From: an uncultured Eubacteriales bacterium
GTDB taxonomy: Bacteria; Bacillota; Clostridia; Peptostreptococcales; Anaerovoracaceae
DNA: 64,000 nt
Assembly: GCA_900547295.1 (NCBI GenBank)
Contig: URGK01000003.1
Coordinates: forward strand, 8,611-72,610
Direction of reading: 5' to 3'
Shown here: piece after piece, positions 26,416-35,026 of the stretch
How the letters are laid out: each line of letters opens with the position of its first letter
Numbering within the stretch: position 1 is the first letter of the stretch
Notes under the pieces: model-generated
Seen by the model: only the letters and a program-made list of their open reading frames with translations
The model's database searches: none
What the model was told of the DNA's origin: nothing
Position numbers and translations under genes: made by a program

Positions 26416-28635
26416 ATGCAGGAAAAAAAGGGAATAATCGCAGATATAATATTTCATAACGAAAAAAACGGCTATACCATAGCCGTTTTTGAAACAGAGG
26501 AGGAACAGTTTACGGCAGTGGGAAGCATAGCGGCCTGCCGCAAGGGACTGAGCCTTATTCTGCGCGGCAAATTTACGGTGCACCCTACATACGGGGAGCA
26601 GTTTGCCTTTTCTGAATATGAAGAGGTTATTCCCGAAAGCGTACAGGGCATAGAGGAATTTCTTGCAACAGGAGCGCTCAAAGGCATAGGCAAAAAAACA
26701 GCGGCGGCCATAGTACATAAATTCGGCAAGGACACCTTGAGAATAATGGAAGAGGAGCCCGAAAGACTTGCAGAGGTTTCGGGCATAGGCGAAAAAAAGG
26801 CTGCTGCAATAGGTGAAGCCTTTGCACTGCACAGAGAATTTGCAAGAGTCACAATGTATTTTCAGAAATACGGTATTTCACCCGACTATTCACTCAAACT
26901 GTACAAGGCCTACGGCTCTCAGACAATTACAATAATCGAAGAAAATCCGTATGTTATGATTGATGATATCTTTGGCATAGGCTTTCGCAAGGCAGATGCC
27001 ATAGCTGCCAAAATCGGTATTTCGCCGGAAGACCCTGCCAGAGTCAAAAGCGGCATCAAGTATGCGATGTGGTACTATATCGGCGAGGGCAACACCTACT
27101 GCCCGCAAAAGGAGCTTTGCGAAAAAACAGCTCAGCTTCTGGATATTTCAAGCAGTGTGATTTATGATTACCTGACGGAAATGGCCTTTGCAGGCGATAT
27201 CGTAATGGAAAGCTCCGAGGGCAGAGTCAACGTATATATCACATCATACTATATGGCGGAGCAGAATGTTACCAAGAGCCTTATGGCAATCAATACAGCC
27301 TCGCTCAAGCCTGTAGACTCGGATATCAGAAGCCTGATTGAATTTACCGAAAATGAAACAGGCATCAGGCTTTCGGACAATCAGAAATATGCCGTTGAAA
27401 CCTCGCTTCAAAACGGAGTGTCGGTTATAACGGGGGGACCGGGAACAGGTAAAACCACCATCATAAACACTATAATAAATGTGCTTAACCAAAGCGGGCT
27501 GAGCACAGCCATAGCAGCGCCTACAGGCAGGGCAGCCAAGCGTATTACAGAAACCTCGGGAAGCGATGCCGTTACGATACACAGGCTTCTTGAATACTAC
27601 TATTCTGAAGCCGAGGATACGATGCGCTTTGGCAAGGACGCGGGCAACCCTCTTGATTATGATGCGGTAATCATAGACGAGGCATCTATGATAGACCTGA
27701 TGCTTATGAACGGACTTGTGAGCGCCATTAAACCCGGCACCAGACTCATAATTGTGGGAGATGCCGACCAGCTTCCGTCTGTGGGAGCAGGTAATGTATT
27801 AAGAGATATAATTGAAAGCGAATACATATACTGCATTAAGCTGACGGAGATATTCAGACAGGCCAAGGAGAGTCTGATTGTTGTCAACGCCCACAGGATA
27901 AACAAAGGAGAATACCCCGACTATAACGAGAAAGGCAAGGAATTCTTCCTTATGAGGCAAAAAACCGAAAAGGAAATGCTTGCCCTTATTAAAGACCTGT
28001 GCGCAAGAAGGTTGCCTAATTACTATACCAGCCTTAATCCGCTCAAGGACATACAGGTGCTTACCCCTGTGCGAAAGGGCACGCTGGGGACTATGAACCT
28101 TAACAGGCAGCTTCAGGAGATATTAAACCCTCCTGCCGCAGACCTTGAAGAAAAAACTTTCGGAGAGAGAACCTTCAGAGAGGGCGACAAGGTTATGCAG
28201 ATTAAAAACAACTATCAGCTCAAATGGAAAAACACAGATGATTTCACGGAAGGAGAGGGAGTTTTCAACGGAGATGTAGGCTTTGTACAGTCTATAGACA
28301 AGGAATACGGCAAAATCACAGTTCTCTTTGATGACAGGAGAGTGGCTTCTTACGACTTTTCACAGCTTGATGAGCTGGAGCTTGCCTATGCTGTTACAGT
28401 TCACAAGAGTCAGGGAAGTGAGTTTCCTGTGATAGTGATGCCGGTATCGTGGTTTCCGCCTATGCTGGCAACAAGAAACCTCCTTTATACTGCGGTTACC
28501 AGAGGCAAGGAGGCGGTTGTGCTTGTAGGCTCGGAGGACAAGCTCAATGCCATGATAGACAACAACAGAATTGCCGCAAGATATTCGGGACTTGCAGCAA
28601 AGCTTGCAAAACTTATGAAGACGGAGATATTATGA
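26416..28635 (+). CDS. recD2: RecD2-type ATP-dependent DNA helicase
   Basis: A 5'-3' superfamily 1 helicase acting in DNA repair outside RecBCD. The N-terminal region has OB and helix-hairpin-helix repeats (GIGKKTAAAIVHKFG, GIGEKKAAAIGEAF). Walker A GGPGTGKTT lies near residue 340, Walker B VIIDEASMIDL near 420, and the late VTVHKSQGSEF motif near 660. Length 739 is normal. It overlaps comF by 4 bp (ATGA). Confidence 0.93.
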   Translation: MQEKKGIIADIIFHNEKNGYTIAVFETEEEQFTAVGSIAACRKGLSLILRGKFTVHPTYGEQFAFSEYEEVIPESVQGIEEFLATGALKGIGKKTAAAIVHKFGKDTLRIMEEEPERLAEVSGIGEKKAAAIGEAFALHREFARVTMYFQKYGISPDYSLKLYKAYGSQTITIIEENPYVMIDDIFGIGFRKADAIAAKIGISPEDPARVKSGIKYAMWYYIGEGNTYCPQKELCEKTAQLLDISSSVIYDYLTEMAFAGDIVMESSEGRVNVYITSYYMAEQNVTKSLMAINTASLKPVDSDIRSLIEFTENETGIRLSDNQKYAVETSLQNGVSVITGGPGTGKTTIINTIINVLNQSGLSTAIAAPTGRAAKRITETSGSDAVTIHRLLEYYYSEAEDTMRFGKDAGNPLDYDAVIIDEASMIDLMLMNGLVSAIKPGTRLIIVGDADQLPSVGAGNVLRDIIESEYIYCIKLTEIFRQAKESLIVVNAHRINKGEYPDYNEKGKEFFLMRQKTEKEMLALIKDLCARRLPNYYTSLNPLKDIQVLTPVRKGTLGTMNLNRQLQEILNPPAADLEEKTFGERTFREGDKVMQIKNNYQLKWKNTDDFTEGEGVFNGDVGFVQSIDKEYGKITVLFDDRRVASYDFSQLDELELAYAVTVHKSQGSEFPVIVMPVSWFPPMLATRNLLYTAVTRGKEAVVLVGSEDKLNAMIDNNRIAARYSGLAAKLAKLMKTEIL

Positions 28636-29366
28636 TTGAAAGAATTCTTGATATAGTATATCCTGATAATATATACTGTATCTGCTGCGGCAGTATTATT
28701 GATAAAAGCAGAGCCTACAGCCTGTGTGACACCTGTCTTGAGCGTATGCACTGGATAACAGGCAGGAGCTGCAGAATATGCGGCAAGGCTTTGCAGGATA
28801 CATATGCGGGAGATACATGCTATGACTGTATGGAGGAGGAGCACAGCTTTGACAGAGCTTTTTCCTGTGTGGAATACGGTCTTTATGAACGCGCTGTTAT
28901 AATGGATTTTAAATACGGTGACAAGGCATATATAGGCAGGAAGCTTGCAGAGGCCATGTATGACAGAATTTGCTGTGAGGATATATTTTATGATATAATA
29001 GTGCCGGTGCCTATACATAAGTCAAGAAAAAACAGCAGGGGATATAATCAGGCAGAGATAATAGCAAAGCATATGAGCAAACTGTCAGGCAAGCCTTGCA
29101 TAGAGCTACTGTTCAGGACAAGGGCTACAGAGGCGATGAAAAACCTGTCCATTGCTCAGAGAAGAGATAATATCAGAGGGGCTTTTCAAATCCCTGAATA
29201 TATGAATAAACCTGTTCAAGGTAAAAACATATTGCTTGTTGACGATATATACACAACCGGCGCAACTTTTGATGAATGTTCAAAAATAATTAAATCCGCA
29301 GGGGCAAAGGCAGTGTATTGTATGGCCTTTGCTTCGGGAGCAAACAGAAAACACGAAATAAACTGA
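28632..29366 (+). CDS. comF: ComF family protein (phosphoribosyltransferase fold)
   Basis: The start overlaps the recD2 stop as ATGA. The 244-residue protein opens with a zinc-finger-like region (CICCGS..., SLCDTCLERM, CRICGKAL, CYDCMEEE) and ends with a phosphoribosyltransferase fold whose PRPP loop is NILLVDDIYTTGATFDEC near residue 200. ComF supports DNA uptake in competent Firmicutes, but it is widespread and not proof of competence. The stop codon lies in the start of the structured RNA described next. Confidence 0.92.
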   Translation: MIERILDIVYPDNIYCICCGSIIDKSRAYSLCDTCLERMHWITGRSCRICGKALQDTYAGDTCYDCMEEEHSFDRAFSCVEYGLYERAVIMDFKYGDKAYIGRKLAEAMYDRICCEDIFYDIIVPVPIHKSRKNSRGYNQAEIIAKHMSKLSGKPCIELLFRTRATEAMKNLSIAQRRDNIRGAFQIPEYMNKPVQGKNILLVDDIYTTGATFDECSKIIKSAGAKAVYCMAFASGANRKHEIN

Positions 29367-29554
29367 GGGCAGAGCGGCTGCTTGGGTCTGTGGTTGCAAG
29401 GCCATGCCAGATACGGGCAAAGGGCTCCACGTAAGCTGATCCGCAAGGCGGCAGTGATCATGGCGTATCTTAGATGTAAGTCCTCCGGAAAATCCGGGTA
29501 AAGGCGAGTGTGGGGGCAAAGACCAGGTCAGCCGGGCAGCCGCTGTGCTCTCAG
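29363..29554 (+). ncRNA. raiA-motif-like structured RNA
   Basis: About 190 nt between comF and the HPF gene region. The ends form a long terminal helix: CTGAGGGCAGAGCGGCTGC at 29363-29381 pairs, with a few mismatches, with GCAGCCGCTGTGCTCTCAG ending at 29554. Inner complementary pairs include AGATACG/CGTATCT, GCCATG/CATGGC and TCCGGA/TCCGGG-type stems. The segment GGGCAAAGGGCTCCACGTAA looks like the raiA RNA as I recall it. The genomic position (next to comF, upstream of raiA/hpf in Clostridia) supports the call. No terminator follows at once. Identity rests on memory and context, not on a covariance search. Confidence 0.65.
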
Positions 29555-29690
29555 TATTTATGTGTATTTGATGAGTGAAAGTTAAAAATAAGAGAAAAAA
29601 TAAAAAGGGACATTTTCTATTTTGTCAAGTTCTGCAAGAACATTGAAATTCCAACAGGCAAATCATTGAAAAATTATCACATAAAAGAAA

Positions 29691-29718
29691 TTGACGGTAA
29701 AAACAGGGGTGCTAAAAT
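29691..29718 (+). promoter_or_regulatory. Candidate promoter of a short transcript
   Basis: TTGACG (29691-29696) and TAAAAT (29713-29718), 16-bp spacer. A transcript from here would meet the next terminator after roughly 70 nt. Confidence 0.45.
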
Positions 29719-29748
29719 GGTAGCATAGAAAATTTGTAAGGACGTACA

Positions 29749-29796
29749 GATAAGCCGTTTAGGCTGGATTAAGTTTCAGCTTAAGCGGTTTTTTAT
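29749..29796 (+). terminator. Terminator before repeat copy 1
   Basis: AAGCCG...CAGCTTAAGCGG forms an interrupted stem (CCG/CGG, TA/TA, GCTG/CAGC) followed by six T residues. Confidence 0.65.
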
Positions 29797-29802
29797 AACA
29801 TA

Positions 29803-29912
29803 GGAAATATCGACTTGCAGATATTTCCGTATGTTTCAAAGAAAGTACCTTGAATGTTATCGCACCTTGCGTGCGATATGTGGAAATAGGAATTTCAATT
29901 CCGTACATTTCC
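29803..29912. repeat. Terminator-associated palindromic element, copy 1
   Basis: 110 bp beginning GGAAATATC and ending CATTTCC. It contains three hairpins: GGAAATATC/GATATTTCC, TCGCACC...GTGCGA, and GGAAATAGGAATT/ATTCCGTACATTTCC. It lies seven bases after a U-tract and 52 bp before the Rpn-like reading frame. Confidence 0.65.
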
Positions 29913-29964
29913 ACTTTTTTTATTGTGCGTTTTTTGCTTTCTAAAAATTAAAGGAGAAAAAACA

Positions 29965-30849
29965 ATGACAGAAAAGAAACAGCAAAATGAAAACACACAA
30001 AACAACGAAGTGCTTACCCCGTTCACAAATGACCTTATGTTTGCTCTGGTAATGAGGGACCCCGATATATGCAGGGGGATTGCAGAACTGCTGCTTCCTG
30101 ATGAGGAGATTGGTGAGGTTATAATAGCCACACCCGACAATCCTCTGTTTGACGAAAACAGCGACTTCGAGGTAATGGTACAGGCAAGCCTTGATTTCGG
30201 AAAAGATATGGGAGGGAGTCAGGTTTGATGCATACATTAAATCCAAGGATATATGGATAGATATAGAGATGCAGACAACCAATGAAAAAATCTTGAAAGA
30301 AGAAGCAGATATTATCAGACTATGATGGACAGTGACTGCCTTGAAAAAGGTGGTAAATTCAATGATTAAAAAAACACCTATGTGGTATTCATATGCACCT
30401 TTGACTATTTTGGACTTGATGAGCCCAAGTATGTGGTTGAAAGCTATATTCCCAAGAACAACTTGCATTTTGATGACGGGACAAGTAAAATGATATTGAA
30501 CACAAAATGTTCTCCGGATAAGGTTCCGGAGAAGCTCAGGGCGTTTTATAAATACATAAATGACCCTACTAAGATAGACAGCAAACTGGTTGAGGATATA
30601 GATAAGCGTGTGAGAAAATACAACACGCCGGAATGGAGGGAAAGACAATTGACATTCGGACATATGCTTGATGAGGCAAAGAAAAAAGGCCTTGAACAAG
30701 GCAGAACTGAAGGCCTTGCAGAGGGCGAGGCTTCGGGCAGAGCAGCAGAGAAACTTGCGATTGCCAAGGCTTTAAAGGACAAGGGTATTGATATTGACAT
30801 TATATCTGAAACCTCAGGACTGTCCAAAGATGAGATAGAGAAACTGTAG
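29965..30849 (+). pseudogene. Rpn/PD-(D/E)XK nuclease family transposase, decayed
   Basis: The reading frame begins MTEKKQQNENT at 29965 and shows the family core LTPFTNDLMFALVMRDPDICRGIAE, then DAYIKSKDIWIDIEMQT with the PD-(D/E)XK-like acidic cluster. Later segments are NTYVVFICTFDYFG and a C-terminal EAKKKGLEQGRTEGLAEGEA tail. It is broken by frameshifts near 30213 and 30292 and by an in-frame TAA near 30366. The last intact part (30382-30849) is in frame. Rpn proteins are recombination-promoting nucleases common as multi-copy genes in Clostridia. It sits between the raiA-type RNA and hpf, apparently as an insertion. Confidence 0.8.
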
Positions 30850-30930
30850 GTGGCACAGTATGAAACTTCAAAAGTTTTGAGAATAGTCAGAAAAAATAAA
30901 AATACAGTATCTTTTTTCACTGCAGTGTGG

Positions 30931-30936
30931 TATAAT
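30931..30936 (+). promoter_or_regulatory. -10 element before hpf
   Basis: TATAAT 37 bp before the hpf start codon; no convincing -35 is seen. Transcription from here would make hpf independent of the pseudogene. Confidence 0.4.
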
Positions 30937-30972
30937 ATAGACATCAAAGAAAGGCTAGAGGAGGTAGTTGCA

Positions 30973-31500
30973 ATGAAGATTATAATAACTACTAAGAACT
31001 TTAATGCAAGCGATGCGCTTAAAGAAACAATCGAAAAGAAACTTGGCAAACTGGGCAAGTACTTTTCAGACGAGATTAATGCTAACGTTAAACTTTCTTC
31101 AGAGGGCTCAAGAGATAAGATTGAAGCTACCATATCAAACAAGGGAACTATATTCAGAGCAGAAGAAGCCGGCAATGATATCTACGACTCCATAGACAGA
31201 ATAGTAGATAAGCTGTCAAATCAGATGTCAAGATTTAAGACAAAGCTTCAGAGAAAGCACAAGGACAACAAGGACGTGTTCTTTGCAGAGCTTCCTGAAA
31301 TGGACGAAACCGAAAAAGAAATCGACATCGTAAGGACAAAAAAATTCCAGCTGGAGCCTATGAATGCCGAAGAAGCAATCATGCAGATGGAGCTTTTGGG
31401 ACATAACTTCTTTGTATTCCTTGATATGGAAACAGACAGCGTAAATGTTGTCTACAGAAGAAAAAACAACAGCTATGGCTTACTGGAAACAACCTATTAA
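30973..31500 (+). CDS. hpf: Ribosome hibernation promoting factor, long form
   Basis: Dimerises 70S ribosomes in stationary phase. The start ATG 30973 follows AGAGGAGG and gives the usual N-terminus MKIIITTKNFNASDALKETIEKKLGKLGKYF; a longer upstream frame is not supported. The N-terminal S30AE/RaiA domain spans about 1-100. The C-terminal dimerisation domain (KKFQLEPMNAEEAIMQMELLGHNFFVFLDMET) marks the long form. Length 175 is normal. Its usual comF neighbour lies 1.6 kb upstream. Confidence 0.94.
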   Translation: MKIIITTKNFNASDALKETIEKKLGKLGKYFSDEINANVKLSSEGSRDKIEATISNKGTIFRAEEAGNDIYDSIDRIVDKLSNQMSRFKTKLQRKHKDNKDVFFAELPEMDETEKEIDIVRTKKFQLEPMNAEEAIMQMELLGHNFFVFLDMETDSVNVVYRRKNNSYGLLETTY

Positions 31501-31522
31501 TTCTTAATATGTGATGTATATG

Positions 31523-31560
31523 ACGGCAGGGTGAAATATTCCCTGCTGTGTTTGTTTTTT
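31523..31560 (+). terminator. Terminator after hpf
   Basis: ACGGCAGGG pairs with CCCTGCTGT, then TTTGTTTTTT. Confidence 0.75.
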
Positions 31561-31629
31561 ATGTGTTTTCTATTGAAAAGGGGATATTTCTTAGGTAAAA
31601 TAATATATAATAAACCTAAGGGGATAATT

Positions 31630-32463
31630 ATGAGCAATTTTTTTCAGACAGTATTTTCAAATATAGGAATAGCGGATATTCTGGACATAGTGGTAGTAGC
31701 CTTTATAGTCTATAAAGTGCTTGAATTTATAAGGGAAACCAGAGCGGAACAGCTTGTCAAGGGACTTCTCCTGCTTGCTGCTGCGTTTTTTGTATCTGAT
31801 TTTCTTAATATGAACACTCTCAACTGGATACTTAAGGGCATTACCACGATGGGAATACTGGCGCTGGTTGTTGTATTCCAGCCCGAACTGCGGAGAGCTT
31901 TGGAGTATGTAGGACGAAACAAATTCGTAAGAGGCAGCATGCTCAATATCGGCAAAGAAAAAGCCATCAAGATTACAGACGAATTTGTAACTGCGCTTCA
32001 GAACCTTTCCTCAGAAAAAACAGGAGCGCTTATAGTTATTGAGCGCCAGACAGCATTAAATGACAGAGTCGAAACAGGTACAATAATAGATGCTGATATT
32101 TCAGAGCAGCTGATAGGCAATATATTCTATGAGGGCGCGCCTCTTCACGACGGCGCGGTTATAGTCAGAGGCGACAGACTCTATGCGGCAGGCTGCGTGC
32201 TTCCGCTGACCGAAAACAAAAATCTCGACAAGGAACTTGGCACAAGACACAGAGCAGGCATAGGCATTACAGAGCATTCAGATGCCATAGCTATTATCGT
32301 GTCTGAGGAGACAGGCGTTATTTCTATGGCAAGGGACGGCGTTATAACCAGGTATCTTGACACCAAAACAATAGAAAAAACACTTCTTGATCTGTATATC
32401 CCTCAGGAGAATTCCAAGCCGTCATGGATTAACAAACTGCTGGGAGGTAAGAAGAATGTTTAA
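31630..32463 (+). CDS. cdaA: Diadenylate cyclase CdaA
   Basis: Makes the second messenger c-di-AMP. The start MSNFFQTVFSNIG at 31630 follows TAAGGGG and is the standard N-terminus; the longer frame from 31531 is unlikely. Membrane helices occupy about residues 10-85, then a DAC domain holds the DGA catalytic motif (GAPLHDGAVIVRG) and GTRHRAGIG. Length 277. It heads the classic cdaA-cdaR-glmM-glmS cluster and overlaps cdaR by 8 bp. Confidence 0.95.
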   Translation: MSNFFQTVFSNIGIADILDIVVVAFIVYKVLEFIRETRAEQLVKGLLLLAAAFFVSDFLNMNTLNWILKGITTMGILALVVVFQPELRRALEYVGRNKFVRGSMLNIGKEKAIKITDEFVTALQNLSSEKTGALIVIERQTALNDRVETGTIIDADISEQLIGNIFYEGAPLHDGAVIVRGDRLYAAGCVLPLTENKNLDKELGTRHRAGIGITEHSDAIAIIVSEETGVISMARDGVITRYLDTKTIEKTLLDLYIPQENSKPSWINKLLGGKKNV

Positions 32464-33646
32464 CAACAAAATCGCAAATGTCATTCTTGCCTTCATAATA
32501 TCCATAGGTCTGTGGTGCTATGTGGTGTATGCCGTAAACCCGATCCAAAAAGAAACCTTCAGAGAGATTCCTGTACAGCTTGTAAATACAGAGGCTCTCA
32601 ATGAAAGAGGACTGGCTGTAGCCAACGACACAGCCATAACTGTCGATGCGACGGTTGAGGGAAGCCGCAAGGTTCTGGCGGCAATGGATATAAACAGCTT
32701 TACGGCAACTGCGGATGTTTCGCAGTGTATTGCAGGTACCAACAGTGTGGCTGTTGACATTAAAATAAACAAAAATGCAAGCCTTGCTTCCGACAGTACG
32801 GTTACGGTTCAGATAAATGTGGAGCAGCTTGTTACAGAGAGCAGAGCCGTAAAGGTTAAATATACAGGTGAAGCCGGCAGCGGCAGAGAGGTTGAAGCAG
32901 ATCTGACAGGAGATAAGACTGTTAATATATCCGGTGCAGAGTCACTTGTGGCTAAGGTTTCTTATGTGGCGGCAGATGTGGATATATCCAGAATCGAAAG
33001 CACAGATCAGACTATGACTGCAAAGCTTGAGCCTGTGGACAGCAGTGACAATACTGTGGATAATATCACTCTTTCGCAGGATACTGCCGAAATCAAAGCA
33101 TCGCTTTACCATACCAAAAAAGTGCCGCTTACCGTAAACATTACAGGAGATCCTCCTGCGGGCTACAGGTATGAGGGCATCAAAAACGAAGATACGGTAG
33201 TGTTGAGAGGCAGCGAGGCTGCGCTCAGAGACATAACCTCTGTCAGCGCTGAATATATAGATATAAGAGGGCTTACGGCAACAACAGAGGTTAAGCTTAC
33301 CCTTGTGCTGCCTGACGGAGTGGAGCTTTCCTCCAAACAGAAACCCCCTACGGTGCAGATTTTCATAGAGGGTGAGGCCGCATCTTCCGTAAGCATCAAA
33401 AGCAGCAGCATAAATATCAGAAATCTTGACGACAGCAGCTATGATGCCAGAATAATATCAGGAAATATAAGCATATCGGTGACCGGAAGTGACAGCGCCA
33501 CCGAAAACGATTTTACTTTAAGTATAAATGTAAAGGGACTTGATGCAGGAGATCACGAGGTTCCGCTGACAGTTAAATACAAGGGAAGAGGGACCGTAAC
33601 CTCAGCGCCTGATACGGTGACAGTCAGAATTTCCGAAATAGAATAA
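32456..33646 (+). CDS. cdaR: YbbR-domain protein, CdaA regulator CdaR
   Basis: A single N-terminal transmembrane helix (KIANVILAFIISIGLWCYVVY) is followed by about four extracytoplasmic YbbR repeats (e.g. FREIPVQLVN, KVPLTVNITGDPPAGYRYEG). The start ATG 32456 lies in the cdaA 3' end, after GGGAGG. Length 396. CdaR binds CdaA and modulates c-di-AMP synthesis in related Firmicutes. Next gene glmM starts 14 bp later. Confidence 0.92.
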   Translation: MFNNKIANVILAFIISIGLWCYVVYAVNPIQKETFREIPVQLVNTEALNERGLAVANDTAITVDATVEGSRKVLAAMDINSFTATADVSQCIAGTNSVAVDIKINKNASLASDSTVTVQINVEQLVTESRAVKVKYTGEAGSGREVEADLTGDKTVNISGAESLVAKVSYVAADVDISRIESTDQTMTAKLEPVDSSDNTVDNITLSQDTAEIKASLYHTKKVPLTVNITGDPPAGYRYEGIKNEDTVVLRGSEAALRDITSVSAEYIDIRGLTATTEVKLTLVLPDGVELSSKQKPPTVQIFIEGEAASSVSIKSSSINIRNLDDSSYDARIISGNISISVTGSDSATENDFTLSINVKGLDAGDHEVPLTVKYKGRGTVTSAPDTVTVRISEIE

Positions 33647-33660
33647 AACAAGGAGTTTTT

Positions 33661-35008
33661 ATGGGCAGATTATTTGGAACAGACGGAGTCAGAGGTGTGG
33701 CAAACAGCCAGCTTACGCCTCAGATGGCATACAAACTCGGTAAGGCGGGTGCAGAAGTGCTGGGCAGACAGCAGCACAAAAGCCCCCTTATTGTAATCGG
33801 CAGGGATACAAGGATATCAGGAGATATGCTTGAAAATGCCCTTGCTGCAGGCGTGATGTCTGCGGGAGGAAATGTAATCAAAGCCGGGGTAATACCTACA
33901 CCTGCCATTGCATTTCTGGTAGGAGAGTACGGTGCTGATGCAGGGGCTGTAATATCTGCCTCACACAACCCGTTTGAATACAACGGAATTAAATTCTTTA
34001 ACGGACAGGGCTTTAAATTAAGTGATGCCATTGAAGATGAAATCGAAAACCTCATATTAAATGATAATGAAGAGGCTTTTGCGGCAGCAGAGCAGATAGG
34101 TACTGTTTCCTGCAAAGAGGAGCAGGCAAGAGAGCTTTATGTCAGACACGTTGCAAAGACGGCAGACGGTGACTTTAAAGATTTAAAGGTTGTTATGGAC
34201 TGCGCCAACGGCGCTTCATATGACTGCGCCTGAGGTATACAGACAGCTTGGCGCAGAGCTTACCGTTATAGCGAACCGTCCTGACGGCATTAACATAAAC
34301 AGCGGGTGCGGCTCAACCCACCCCGAAAAACTGCAGCAGGCAGTAATTGATGCGGGTGCGGATATCGGGCTTGCCTATGACGGAGATGCCGACAGGCTCA
34401 TTGTGGTCGATGAGAAAGGCCGTATAGTTGACGGCGACAAGGTTATCTGTATATGCGCTGCAATGCTTAAATCAAAGGGCATGCTAAGAGGCGATCTTGT
34501 TACAGGTACGGTTATGAGCAATCTGGGATTTCACAAGCACCTTGAGGCTATGGGCTGCAGGACTGTTTCAACCAAAGTCGGCGACAGATACGTGCTTGAA
34601 AGTATGCTTGAAACAGGCGGCGTTATAGGCGGAGAGCAGTCGGGACACATAATATTCCTTGACTATGCCACAACAGGTGACGGAACTCTCGCATCTGTTC
34701 AGTTTATAAATGCTGTTAAGCGTTCCGGCAGGAAAGTATCGGAGCTTGCAGATGAGATTACACTTTATCCGCAGGTGCTGGTTAACGCCGGAGTCAGAAA
34801 CGAAAACAAATCAATCTATATGGAAGATAAACAGATAGCTGATGCAATCAGAAGCCTTGAAGCTAAAATGGCAGGAGACGGTCGTGTGCTTATCAGACCG
34901 TCCGGTACAGAGCCTCTGGTAAGAGTTATGATTGAAGGTACGGACAGAGATCAGATTGCGCAGGATGCAAAGGATCTTGCGCAGCTTATAGAATCAAAGT
35001 TTGCATAG
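33661..35008 (+). pseudogene. glmM: Phosphoglucosamine mutase GlmM, apparent 2-nt frameshift
   Basis: Converts glucosamine-6-phosphate to glucosamine-1-phosphate for cell-wall synthesis. MGRLFGTDGVRGVAN and the phosphoserine loop ISASHNPFEYNGIKFF are present, as are the metal loop YDGDADRLI and the C-terminal RPSGTEPLVRVM. The frame breaks at about 34217-34221. The N-terminal part ends GASYDCA-stop, while MTAPEVYRQLGAEL continues two bases out of phase. Restoring an AT in TCATATGACT gives the expected GASYMTAPEV. Since GlmM is normally essential, a sequence error in the AT repeat is likely, but decay or slippage cannot be excluded. Confidence 0.85.
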
Positions 35009-35026
35009 GGAGGATTATACGGATTT

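Larger units (their letters stand above)
29555..29964. other. Intergenic: short transcription unit plus repeat element
   Basis: Contains a good promoter at 29691-29718, a terminator at 29749-29796 and a 110-bp palindromic element at 29803-29912. No protein-coding gene is seen before 29965. Confidence 0.5.

Noticed and set aside
35009..35026. glmS ribozyme
   Set aside because: Only 18 bp separate glmM and glmS, too short for the ribozyme.
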